Assembly (NCBI GenBank): GCA_963678585.2
Contig: CAXXGA010000003.1
Coordinates: 433,936-497,935 of the forward strand
Source: Breoghania sp963678585
GTDB taxonomy: Bacteria; Pseudomonadota; Alphaproteobacteria; Rhizobiales; Stappiaceae
DNA: 64,000 nt
Reading direction: 5' to 3'
The first letter of the stretch is position 1; the number at the start of each line of letters is the position of its first letter. The translations under genes and the position numbers were made by a program. The notes under the pieces are model-generated. The model searched no databases, was not told where the DNA came from, and was given only the letters and a program-made list of their open reading frames with translations. Below, one piece after another: positions 52,078 to 64,000 of this stretch.

Positions 52078-53295
52078 CTATTTGCTTCCGCCAAGGGCGC
52101 GATAGATCTTCGTACCCGGGCGGCCTGTCGGTTGAAGGCCGTGGCGGATTTCCGCCTTGCGGATGGCGGCTTGCGTGACGGGGCCGATGAGCCCGTCGGC
52201 CTTGCCGATATCATAGCCGTTCAGCAACAGGCGCTTTTGCAGATCGAGGCGCTGGGCGCGCGAAAGGCCCGGGTCGTCGGTCGGCCATGTCGCTTCCAAC
52301 GGGCCGTGACCGCGCAGGCGGTCCGACAGGTGGCCGATGGCGAGCGCATAGGATTCCGCGACATTATAAGAATAAAGTGCGTCGAAATTCTTCGTCACGA
52401 GGAAGGCCGGTCCGTTGCGCCCTGCGGGCAGAAGGAGCCCGGCCGAATAGTTGCCCTTCACCGGCGCGCCGTTGATGTGGGTGATCCCGCGTTTTGCCCA
52501 TGTCGCAAGCGATGCGCGCTTCTTGCGTCCGACCGGGCCGCGATAGCCCTTCGGCAGACGCACCTCGAAGCCCCATGGCAGGCTGTTGTTCCAGCCGGCG
52601 TTCTTGAGGTAGTTGGCGGCGGAAGCCAGCGCATCCGCTTTGGAGTGGACAAGATCCTTGCGGCCGTTGCCGTCGAAATCGACAGCCAGCCTGCGATAGG
52701 TCGAGGGCATGAACTGGGTCTGCCCGAAGGCGCCTGCCCATGAGCCGTAGAGATCCTTGAGGTGAAGGTCGCCCGCGGCCACGATCTTCAGGGCCGTGAT
52801 CAGCTCGCCCTTGAAATAGGTCGCGCGCCGTCCTGACAGGCACACCACATTCGCGAGTGCATGGGGGATGAAGAAATCACCTTTTTTGCGCCCGTAATCC
52901 GTCTCCACGCCCCAAAGGGCGGCCACGATGTGGCGGTCCACGCCGATATTCTTTTGGACCTGCGCGAGCAGCGTCTGATGTCGCTTCATAAGGGCGCGCC
53001 CGTCGGCTATGCGCTCGTGGTCCACCAGAAAGGCCATGTAGTCCCAGATCTCGGTTTTGTATTCCGGCTGGGTGCGGGAAAAACGGACGGCCTTTTCATC
53101 GTATCCGACGTTGCCGAGCGCCTGGTTGGCGAGCGGTTGCGGTACGCCCGCGGCAATCGCATCGCGACGGATGCCGTCGACGCAAGGCTGAAGCGAGGCG
53201 GCCAAGGCGGGCAGGGGCGTCGTCAGAAGCCCGCCCGCCATGAGGGCGACAAGACCTGCAACGGGGACGGTACGGCCGGGTCGGATTGCGGTCAT
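52078..53295 (-). CDS. Lytic murein transglycosylase (MltB-like) with peptidoglycan-binding domain
   Basis: Periplasmic peptidoglycan lytic transglycosylase, 405 residues. Signal peptide (VAGLVALMAGGLLTTPLPALA). The SLT_2/MltB domain has the catalytic Glu in ALWGVETDYGR, plus GSWAGAFGQTQFMPSTY and DFDGNGRKDLVHSKADALAS. A C-terminal PG_binding_1 repeat follows (LDLQKRLLLNGYDIGKADGLIGPVTQAAIRKA, conserved region only). ATG 53295 is used; an ATG six codons earlier is also possible. Confidence 0.94.
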   Translation of the reverse strand: MTAIRPGRTVPVAGLVALMAGGLLTTPLPALAASLQPCVDGIRRDAIAAGVPQPLANQALGNVGYDEKAVRFSRTQPEYKTEIWDYMAFLVDHERIADGRALMKRHQTLLAQVQKNIGVDRHIVAALWGVETDYGRKKGDFFIPHALANVVCLSGRRATYFKGELITALKIVAAGDLHLKDLYGSWAGAFGQTQFMPSTYRRLAVDFDGNGRKDLVHSKADALASAANYLKNAGWNNSLPWGFEVRLPKGYRGPVGRKKRASLATWAKRGITHINGAPVKGNYSAGLLLPAGRNGPAFLVTKNFDALYSYNVAESYALAIGHLSDRLRGHGPLEATWPTDDPGLSRAQRLDLQKRLLLNGYDIGKADGLIGPVTQAAIRKAEIRHGLQPTGRPGTKIYRALGGSK

Positions 53296-53645
53296 CACCT
53301 GCTCTTCCTTCAAGTGTTCGGCAAATCAGGGCGGATCGAGCGTTGCCGTCCATTGCGGCTTAACGACGGCGGAACGGGCGACGTTTACGGTTCGCCTCTT
53401 TATTCTTCCATCATTACCCGTCTTCCGCATGCGTTTCCTCTTCCAATCCGGCATCGGTCCTGCCGGTTTTGTGCCCCCGGCCTTCGCGGGGGGGCAGGCA
53501 CATGATTGAAATTTGTTCAGTGCGTTAACAGTGTTTTGCATTTACAATTGTGCCGAAACGGGCGAGGGAAGGCCCTTGGGGCGGTTTGGGGCAGGCGCTT
53601 GCGCGCCTGTCGGGAGAGCCCAGGAAAACGGGAGACTGATGCCAG

Positions 53646-54446
53646 ATGGCGAAGATCGGGATGGCTGAGAAGGCCGAAGCTGTATGCGAACCTCTTTCTG
53701 TTCATGTTGAGGAGGGCATCGCGCATCTGACCTTGCAGCGTCCCGAGAAGCGCAATGCGCTCAACGACGGTTTGATCGAAGCGCTGCGGGCGTTCTTCTC
53801 CGCGCCGCCGGAAGGGGTGGCGGTTGTCCTGCTGTCGGGAGCGGGCGGGCATTTTTCCGCCGGGCTCGACCTTTCCGAACATGTGGAGCGGCCAGCCGAG
53901 GCGGTCATGCGCCATTCCCGGCACTGGCATTCGGTGATGGATGCCATCCAGTATGGCGGCCTGCCGGTCGTCGCTGCGCTTGAGGGCGCGGTCATGGGCG
54001 GCGGGCTTGAGCTTGCCGCGGCCTGCCATGTGCGGGTTGCCGATCCGGGCACGGTCTTCCAGCTTCCCGAAGGGCGCCGCGGGATTTTCGTCGGCGGTGG
54101 AGCTTCGGTGCGCATCGGGCGCATTCTGGGACCCGACCGGATGGTGGAAATGATGCTGACAGGCCGCAAGTACGGTGCGGAAGAAGGCGTCTCTCTCGGC
54201 CTTGCCCATTACATGAGTGAGCCGGGTGGTGCGCATGTGCAGGCGCTCGATCTTGCACGCACCATTGCGGGCAATGCGCCGCTGTCCAATTACATCGTGA
54301 TCCAGGCTCTTTCGCGCATTGATGATATGGCGCGCGGTGACGGCCTGTTCACTGAAAGCCTGTGCGCCGCCCTGTCCCAGACAAGCGACGATGCGCGCGA
54401 GGGATTGAAGGCCTTTCTGGAAAAGCGCAAACCGCGATTCACTTGA
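53646..54446 (+). CDS. Enoyl-CoA hydratase/isomerase (crotonase) family protein
   Basis: Crotonase-fold acyl-CoA enzyme of 266 residues. Oxyanion-hole segments GGHFSAGLDLSEH and ALEGAVMGGGLELAAACHVRVAD are present. Both catalytic glutamates appear to be in place (GGGLE and LPEGRRGI). The pattern resembles canonical hydratases more than the protein at 34.7 kb does. A MarR-type regulator gene follows 47 bases later, which suggests an aromatic or fatty-acid substrate. The ATG has GGGAGA upstream. Confidence 0.92.
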   Translation: MAKIGMAEKAEAVCEPLSVHVEEGIAHLTLQRPEKRNALNDGLIEALRAFFSAPPEGVAVVLLSGAGGHFSAGLDLSEHVERPAEAVMRHSRHWHSVMDAIQYGGLPVVAALEGAVMGGGLELAAACHVRVADPGTVFQLPEGRRGIFVGGGASVRIGRILGPDRMVEMMLTGRKYGAEEGVSLGLAHYMSEPGGAHVQALDLARTIAGNAPLSNYIVIQALSRIDDMARGDGLFTESLCAALSQTSDDAREGLKAFLEKRKPRFT

Positions 54447-54493
54447 GCCTCATCCAACACCAAAGCACTGTGCACCAGACGGATAAGCGGAAC

Positions 54494-54994
54494 ATGGCGG
54501 GAAAGACGGACAAGGCGGGCACAGAAAAGCCCGCAGCCAACAAACTCAAAGAGGCCGGGTCGGCGGAAACGGGCGGCGTTGAGCCTGGCGTGCTGGGCGA
54601 GTTCATCGGCTATGTGATGAAGCGCGCCTACATGACCATTCATGGCGACTTCCTTGCCAGCCTCGATCATCTGGGCCTGCGGCCGGGCACGTTCTCCGCG
54701 TTGTCCATCATTGTCGACAATCCCGACATCAGCCAGAGCCAGCTTGCCCGCGCCCTTGAAATCGAACGATCGGGCGTGGTGCTGATCGTCGACCATCTGG
54801 AAGGGCGCGAGCTTATCGGTCGCCACCGTGTTCCGGGCGACCGGCGCTCTTATGCCTTGCGCGCGACGCTTCAGGGACGGCGGCTGCGGGACAAGGCGGC
54901 TGGGGCGATCCGCGAGCATGAGGCGCGGCTGCTTGGGAATCTGAGCGCGGATGAACAGGCGCAGTTGCGCCAGTTGCTCACGCGGGTGATCTGA
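54494..54994 (+). CDS. MarR family transcriptional regulator
   Basis: Winged-helix repressor of 166 residues. A charged N-terminal tail of about 35 residues precedes GVLGEFIGYVMKRAYMTIH. The DNA-binding helices follow (GTFSALSIIVDNPDISQSQLARALEIERSGVV) and the wing (GRHRVPGDRRSYALR). It is probably co-transcribed with the crotonase gene upstream and may sense its CoA-linked substrate, as BadR/CouR-type MarR proteins do; this is inference. The start is uncertain; ATG 54494 is the best candidate. Confidence 0.9.
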   Translation: MAGKTDKAGTEKPAANKLKEAGSAETGGVEPGVLGEFIGYVMKRAYMTIHGDFLASLDHLGLRPGTFSALSIIVDNPDISQSQLARALEIERSGVVLIVDHLEGRELIGRHRVPGDRRSYALRATLQGRRLRDKAAGAIREHEARLLGNLSADEQAQLRQLLTRVI

Positions 54995-55183
54995 CACCCG
55001 CCCGGCAGCGGCGCGGTCAGGGACCAATCAATACCGGTCAAAACATTCTCCATTAAAACTGTTAACGGGCAGAACAAACTTCGCTACAGTGAAGGCATAC
55101 CGCGCGCGGGGAGGCGTGCGGATGCCGGGTCGGCTGTTTGTGCTCTGATTTTGCCGGCTGCGGTTCTTTGGGAGGATAACATT

Positions 55184-56221
55184 ATGACCATGCCATTCTT
55201 GCGCGCCGGGCTCGCCGGCGCCGCATTGCTGGCGCTCACCCATGTGGCGGGCGCACAGGACGTGACACTCAAGCTCCACCAGATGTTGCCGCCGCAGGCC
55301 GCTATCCCGGCCAAGGTGCTCAAGCCGTGGGCGGACAAGATCGAGGCGGAATCGGGCGGCCGCATTGGTGTCCAGCATTTCCCGGCGATGCAGCTCGGCG
55401 GCAAGCCGCCTGCTCTTTACGATCAGGCCAAGGACGGGGTGGTGGAACTCACCTGGACCCTGTCGGGATATGCGCCCGGCCGGTTCGCCAAGTCGGAAAC
55501 CTTCGAGTTGCCCTTCATGACGGCCCAAAGTGCGGAGGCGACATCGGCCGCCGCCTGGGAGTTCTATGATAAGCACCTGCGCGATGAATATGCCGACACA
55601 CATGTGCTCGCCGTCCATGTGCATGGTCCGGGTGTCCTTCATATGCGCGGCGAACCCGTGGCGCGTCTGGAGGATCTGAAGGGTAAGCGCCTGCGTGGGC
55701 CGTCGCGGATCGTCAACGAGCTTTTGGGGCAACTCGGAGCTTCGCCTGTCGGCATGCCGATCACTGCGGCCCCGGAGGCGCTCTCAAAAGGCGTCATCGA
55801 CGGAACGGTCGTGCCCTGGGAGGTGACCCGGCCTCTTCGCATTACCGAACTGGTGGACAGTCACACCGAGTTTTCCGGGCCGCGTGGGCTCTATACGGCC
55901 TTCTTCGTCTTCACCATGAACAAGGACGCCTACAACGCTTTGCCCGATGACCTGAAAAAGGTGATCGACGACAACTCCGGGCTGGAACTCTCAAGGCAGT
56001 TCGGCCGCGTCATGGATGAGGGCGACAAGGTCGGGCGCGAGCTTGCGGTCAAGCAGGGCAACACCATTGCGCTTCTGGATCCGGAGGAGGTTGGTCGCTG
56101 GCAGACTGCCTCGCAGAATGTTCTGGCCGACTGGGTGAAGGCAATGGATGCCAGAGGATATGACGGTCAGGCGCTTATAGACGATGCGCGAATGCTGATC
56201 GCCAAATACGCCGACAACTGA
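55184..56221 (+). CDS. TRAP transporter substrate-binding protein (DctP family)
   Basis: Periplasmic solute-binding protein of 345 residues. Signal peptide (RAGLAGAALLALTHVAGA), then KLHQMLPPQAAIPAKVLKPWADKIE, MQLGGKPPALYDQAKDG and the conserved LKGKRLRGPSRIVNELLGQLGASPVGMP block with the ligand-carboxylate Arg. The ATG has GGGAGGA upstream. No genes for the DctQ/DctM membrane subunits follow; the rRNA operon does. It is an orphan here, and its partners must be elsewhere. Confidence 0.93.
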   Translation: MTMPFLRAGLAGAALLALTHVAGAQDVTLKLHQMLPPQAAIPAKVLKPWADKIEAESGGRIGVQHFPAMQLGGKPPALYDQAKDGVVELTWTLSGYAPGRFAKSETFELPFMTAQSAEATSAAAWEFYDKHLRDEYADTHVLAVHVHGPGVLHMRGEPVARLEDLKGKRLRGPSRIVNELLGQLGASPVGMPITAAPEALSKGVIDGTVVPWEVTRPLRITELVDSHTEFSGPRGLYTAFFVFTMNKDAYNALPDDLKKVIDDNSGLELSRQFGRVMDEGDKVGRELAVKQGNTIALLDPEEVGRWQTASQNVLADWVKAMDARGYDGQALIDDARMLIAKYADN

Positions 56222-56232
56222 GCATCGGGCAT

Positions 56233-56268
56233 GCCCGCTCCGGACGCCTTGTCCGGGGTGGGCTTCTT
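56233..56268 (+). terminator. Terminator after the TRAP binding-protein gene
   Basis: Stem GCCCGCTCCGGAC with GTCCGGGGTGGGC around GCCTT, followed by TTCTT; 11 bases after the stop. Confidence 0.75.
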
Positions 56269-56656
56269 GCTGCACAGAGTATGGATGGCCGATCCGGTTG
56301 GGCGCCCGTCCCGAATGCCCCGCTCTGGGACTAACGGGAGGCGAAGGCGAGGCGCGTGCTCCTAGGTTCGGCGCTAAAACCGGCATGTCTATATCTGGAA
56401 ATCCATGTCCAATTATTAGGCAGGCCCTGAATGTGAACAAAACACATCCATCCCAATGGGGCATTGTTTCCGACACCCCCGACATCTGCACCAAGCGTAA
56501 TCTTTCAAGGATTTTCACAGGGTGCAGAGCATTGGAAATAGGCCAAAAACGACCCAAGCTATTGCGGACGCTACGTCAGCTACGCTGCGTTATGGTTAAC
56601 AGGTTATGAAGCCCACAAACTTCTCAGCTTCCATGAATTTTTTATGTCGAATCCGC
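56269..56656. other. Spacer upstream of the rRNA promoter
   Basis: No gene seen. It becomes AT-rich from about 56580, as expected for the upstream region of a strong rRNA promoter. Confidence 0.4.
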
Positions 56657-56686
56657 TTGACGGTCGACCAACCCCCCGACTATATA
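56657..56686 (+). promoter_or_regulatory. rRNA operon promoter
   Basis: TTGACG (56657-56662) and TATATA (56681-56686) are separated by 18 bases, about 380 bases before 16S. It is the best -35/-10 pair in the leader region and follows an AT-rich segment. Confidence 0.65.
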
Positions 56687-57065
56687 AGCGCCACACCGGG
56701 CGACGGGGACGCGCCACCGCAACGGCGGCGCCCTGAAAGTCGGTGGTTCCTGGAAAGAAAGGCCCTTGGCCTTGGAATAGATCCAAGGGCTGGGCCTTCG
56801 CCTCTGAGCGGCATGTCTTTCGGGAAGGATGAGGATTAGGTTCTTCATCGGTTTTTTGACAATTTGGACAGAAGAAAGAGAAACGTGGGCGGCGAATGGC
56901 TTGCGGGTCTGATGGGCAAGAGAGATCTTGCTTAGTAGGACCGAAGAGACTTCGGCGGACACGTTTTTCGAGACACTCAGGTCGATTGAGCCTTTCGGGG
57001 TTTGATTGATTATTGTGTGTCCTCGTCAAATGCGTGACCAAGAAAAGCCGATCAAAATCTCATTG
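56687..57065 (+). other. rRNA operon leader
   Basis: Transcribed pre-16S leader. It holds a hairpin (arms GGCCCTTGG and CCAAGGGC, about 56761-56790) and the sequence TTTTTTGACAATTTGGACAG near 56852, typical of the processing and antitermination region of alphaproteobacterial rrn leaders. Confidence 0.5.
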
Positions 57066-58560
<1,495 letters not shown>

Positions 58561-58791
58561 TGTCCTTCAAGAGTTCGCTCTTATCGGACTTTCAATAGAA
58601 CACGGTCGGATGGACGCTTCTCACGGAGTGGCCGTCACGATCAAAAACACGAGCGAGCGTATCGCCGCCTTCGTTTCTCTTTCTTCACAAGAACAAGACG
58701 TGTTGGCCGGGTCTTATGACCGGTGCTGACTGCTTGGAGCCGGGCGAGCCCGAGCGGGTTGCACCCATCTCGGGTGTGCTCCGGATTGGAA

Positions 58792-58868
<77 letters not shown>

Positions 58869-58921
58869 CTTCTTATCCGTGATGCCGACTGGACCCGAAG
58901 ATATTCCTTGCAAGAGGATAT

Positions 58922-58997
58922 GGGGGCATAGCTCAGTTGGGAGAGCGCGTGCTTTGCAAGCATGAGGTCGTCGGTTCGATCCCGTCTGCCTCCACCA
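58922..58997 (+). tRNA. tRNA-Ala (TGC)
   Basis: 76 bases with encoded CCA. Acceptor GGGGGCA pairs with TGCCTCC; anticodon TGC in TTTGCAA; T loop TTCGATC. Standard second spacer tRNA. Confidence 0.98.
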
Positions 58998-59391
58998 TTC
59001 GGTGGGCCGGCGTCATGGATAGTCTTGTTCTTTGAAGAAAACCACAGTTTGCGGTCATCCATCGGGATGGCTTGCATGATCTGCTTTGACATCGTTGAGA
59101 GAAGATTTGTTCGAACGACCGGATCCTGGTCTTCGTCCGAGATTGAATGCTTCGGCATTTGATGTTGGGTGTGGGATCCGCTCAGTCCGCAAAGCGCCTT
59201 AGACTTCGGCGCAGTTATGGACGGTGCAGCCTGACCGCGCATCTTGAGCAAATCTCAGAAGAAACTGGTCTTTATCTCATTCATCAAGACATCTGCTCAC
59301 GGAGCTGCTGCTTCATCCCGTACTCATGGGGCTCTGAAGTGGCAATGCGGCTGTGAGCGCAAGAAGACGGATGATCATCGATAATGAGAGT
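58998..59391 (+). other. Spacer between tRNA-Ala and 23S
   Basis: Transcribed spacer without a gene. Its last bases (GGATGATCAT at 59369 and AATGAGAGTGATCAAG at 59383) are complementary to the sequence just after 23S (CTTGATCACTCTCATT and ATGATCATCC), forming the long RNase III processing stem. Confidence 0.7.
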
Positions 59392-62133
<2,742 letters not shown>

Positions 62134-62352
62134 CTCTCATTAGTCAATGATCATCCTTACTACTCGTCCTCACGCCGCACGGACCTTCGGTCCTGGCTGC
62201 GGACAGCGCGCGCCATAAGGCGCGGCGGCCGGTCGGCCTTGCGACCACCCTAGCCGGGTGGTCGGGGTGCCAACCTGACGCCTGCAAGCGCAAGCACCCG
62301 ATGAAATGAGTACAAAAACCAGTTTCTTCTGATAATCGATGTCCTTCGCCGG

Positions 62353-62467
62353 CCTGGTGGCTATTGCGGGGAGCCCCCACCCGATCCCATTCCGAACTCG
62401 GCCGTGAAACTCCCCTGCGCCAATGGTACTTCGTCTTAAGACGCGGGAGAGTAGGTCACTGCCAGGC
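62353..62467 (+). rRNA. rrf: 5S ribosomal RNA
   Basis: About 115 bases. The terminal stem CCTGGTGGC pairs with the 3' GCCAGG. Contains CCCGATCCCATTCCGAACTCGG (22 bases in the gene; core CCATTCCGAACTCGG). Confidence 0.95.
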
Positions 62468-62615
62468 CTGCAAAGGACACCGATTACAATCCTCTCAACG
62501 ATCTCAAAACCATACCATCTCCACTCCAAAAATCTCCCGAGTGGAGCAAAAATGCTCCGCTCGTACACTCACGTCCGGAGATACGAAATCCTGAGGCACC
62601 AGTCGCTCACCCAAA
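62468..62615. other. Spacer after 5S rRNA
   Basis: No gene seen. The inverted repeat ACTCGTTTT-type elements are absent; a run GTACACTCACGTCCGGAGATACG leads into the paired repeat at 62616. Confidence 0.3.
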
Positions 62616-62751
62616 GAGCAGCACACGCCTCGCCCAAAGGCGCAAAGCGCCGAGCTCGGGCAAGCAAATACGAAGGCGGTGGCCGTATCCTTCATGGAGC
62701 AGCACCCGCCGCGCCCGCAGCGGCAAAGCCGCGAGGACGGGCAAACAAATA
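62616..62751. repeat. Two 55-base structured repeats with compensatory changes
   Basis: Copies at 62616-62670 and 62697-62751 (period 81) share GAGCAGCAC at the start, GCCC and GGGC in the middle, and CAAATA at the end. Each folds into an inner stem that differs in sequence but keeps pairing: GGCG-CAAAG-CGCC in the first and GCGG-CAAAG-CCGC in the second, enclosed by GCCC/GGGC. Preserved pairing implies selection on structure or a dispersed palindromic element. On the minus strand the copies read as a repetitive Cys-rich peptide, which I regard as an artefact. Confidence 0.7.
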
Positions 62752-62811
62752 AGATCGGGCTACACAACAGCCCATCGTCCTGGCAACAAACCACAGGACA
62801 CCAAAATTTAC

Positions 62812-62889
<78 letters not shown>

Positions 62890-62894
62890 ATCAA

Positions 62895-62928
62895 AAAGCC
62901 CGCCGTATGAAAATACGGCGGGCTTTCT
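62895..62928 (+). terminator. rRNA operon terminator
   Basis: AAAGCCCGCCGTAT pairs with ATACGGCGGGCTTT around GAAA, followed by CTTGTGTTTG; seven bases after the tRNA-fMet gene. Confidence 0.92.
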
Positions 62929-63017
62929 TGTGTTTGAAAAGGCACTCCTCAGGCACTGCCAAACCTAATTAGTGCCAATAAATCGCGTTCGCTGCCTATA
63001 AGCACGACGAACGTCGT

Positions 63018-63680
63018 TTAGGGTTGGGGGCGTCTATTCCATGGTAAGTTGCCAACCGAATTATCCCGGACAAACTCAGCAGCGGCGTTGTCGTGCTCCG
63101 TCACAGTTTGGACAATTCCTCTCCGATAATCTCGAAGAGCGCCTATTCGAACATAGGCTGCAGCGCTTCCCCTGTGAGCTACGTCGCCTCGTGCTTTAAC
63201 GAACCCGTTGACGAAATCGTTACCTCTGGTCCAAGAGCCAGAAGGCTTAGACCAACCCGTTAGACGTAGATATATTTCGTTTATAGGTCCCACTTTAGGA
63301 GTATTCATAGAGCCGACGATATCTTTTACATGGCTGATATAAACGTGCTCCCATCCCGCTCCAGCCAATTCCAGGGGCTTCAATTCGTGCTTGTGCTCTT
63401 TAACAGCTTTGGAAAGTTCTCTTTGAACGGGCAGCGGTAAGTCATTCGGTGACGTTGCGCGGTTAGCGAGGAGCTCTGCAACTTCTACAGCTAATTCCTC
63501 GACGTATAATTCCCAAGCAGCGCAAAGCATCAAGACACCGCTGCGTGTGATATGCCCAAGTCCACGGCGACCCTGTCCATTCTGATCGAGTAATCCATGG
63601 CTTTCTATGATGCGATCAACGTCGACTAATAGCTTTGTCTCAAATTTCCTTAAAGCAGTGGACGGCATCCAAAACTCCAT
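63018..63680 (-). CDS. HEPN-domain-like protein (RiboL-PSP/MAE_28990-type), putative
   Basis: Protein of about 220 residues with clearly lower GC than the rest of the window. The helical pattern HITRSGVLMLCAAWELYVEELAVEVAE resembles the first helices of RiboL-PSP-HEPN/MAE_28990-type proteins. Near the C-terminus it has KARGDVAHRG, an Rx4H motif, the catalytic signature of HEPN ribonucleases. Such proteins occur in defence and toxin-antitoxin loci. No antitoxin or partner is visible next to it. It follows the tRNA-fMet gene and rrn terminator, a common insertion point for accessory DNA. The start is uncertain (63680, 63668 or 63776). Confidence 0.6.
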   Translation of the reverse strand: MEFWMPSTALRKFETKLLVDVDRIIESHGLLDQNGQGRRGLGHITRSGVLMLCAAWELYVEELAVEVAELLANRATSPNDLPLPVQRELSKAVKEHKHELKPLELAGAGWEHVYISHVKDIVGSMNTPKVGPINEIYLRLTGWSKPSGSWTRGNDFVNGFVKARGDVAHRGSAAAYVRIGALRDYRRGIVQTVTEHDNAAAEFVRDNSVGNLPWNRRPQP

Positions 63681-63822
63681 AGCGATCATTTGATTAGAGC
63701 AAGCCGCCATACCGGCCTTCTCAATACACACAATTATGTAAAAATCTAAGCCGAATTCGTGGCTCCCTATCGTCAAGTAGCCCGCTCTTGTGACGCGGGC
63801 GAATGCGCATGAATTCGAGTGA

Positions 63823-63880
63823 GCCGCGAATCCTGATTAGCTGACTTGATATGTGGTGGCTTAGAATCTGGATTCGCGGC
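63823..63880. repeat. Inverted repeat, 11-base arms
   Basis: GCCGCGAATCC (63823-63833) and GGATTCGCGGC (63870-63880) are perfect inverted copies with 36 bases between. Upstream, GCCCGC/GCGGGC (63780-63800) forms another small hairpin. No gene is seen from 63777 to 64000. It may be a terminator-like dyad or the trace of a mobile-element end. Confidence 0.5.
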
Positions 63881-64000
63881 CTAACAATCCTCCCGCCGGA
63901 TCATCGCCGACAATTCGAGGCGTTATCAAGTGTGCCTCGTAGGTGTGGGGGGGGCAAATGGAGGGGGCATAAATCGAGTCGGCTGTCTTGTGCGATCGGG

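Overview
This is one contiguous stretch of high-GC alphaproteobacterial chromosome. It is most likely from the Hyphomicrobiales (Rhizobiales); I could not resolve the family. The clues are the 16S-tRNA-Ile-tRNA-Ala-23S-5S-tRNA-fMet operon, the ffh-rpsP-rimM-trmD-rplS-leuC order, ethylmalonyl-CoA pathway genes, a ureDABCEFG cluster with interspersed small genes, and a cysD-cysNC pair with fused CysN and CysC. The gene content is mostly housekeeping and metabolism. I see no prophage, insertion sequence or CRISPR array. The one part that looks accessory is the lower-GC end after the tRNA-fMet gene.

Region by region. 1-6.8 kb: two ethylmalonyl-CoA pathway genes, ecm (cut by the window edge) and ccr, flank a chemoreceptor and a separate secreted sensor-like protein; a cobalamin adenosyltransferase follows and could supply the Ecm cofactor. 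6.8-9.5 kb: a His-rich CobW/COG0523 GTPase and a D,D-carboxypeptidase. 9.8-16.1 kb: the urease structural and nickel-insertion genes with two uncharacterised small genes. 16.4-20.9 kb: acs, a frameshifted TadG-like vWA gene, and an HNH protein. 21.1-27.0 kb: leuC and the ribosome/SRP operon. 27.8-33.7 kb: a DSF-type quorum-sensing locus. 34.7-39.6 kb: a divergent crotonase-like protein, a LysR regulator with an AEC carrier, a soluble hybrid kinase and a LysE-type exporter. 39.9-41.8 kb: glnK-amtB behind a near-consensus sigma-54 promoter. 42.2-48.2 kb: galU, galE, cysQ, cysD, cysNC. 48.3-56.2 kb: small metabolic, modification and cell-wall genes and an orphan TRAP binding protein. 56.6-62.9 kb: the rRNA operon. 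63.0-63.7 kb: a HEPN-like gene.

The most interesting system is at 27.8-33.7 kb. An RpfC-like hybrid sensor (membrane domain-HisKA-HATPase-REC-HPt) sits 55 bases after a response regulator with REC-PAS-GGDEF-EAL architecture. Both converge on an RpfF-like crotonase that keeps both catalytic glutamates at the same 20-residue spacing as Xanthomonas RpfF. In Xanthomonas the output regulator RpfG is REC-HD-GYP, and in Burkholderia the DSF receptor RpfR is PAS-GGDEF-EAL. This locus appears to merge the two: an RpfC-type sensor with a phosphorelay-controlled GGDEF-EAL output, in an alphaproteobacterium.

Nitrogen genes (urease, GlnK-AmtB) and sulfur genes (CysQ, CysD, CysNC) complete a picture of a free-living heterotroph able to use urea, ammonium, sulfate and acetate/C2 units. 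Acs together with Ecm and Ccr suggests acetate assimilation by the ethylmalonyl-CoA route, although the remaining pathway genes are outside the window.
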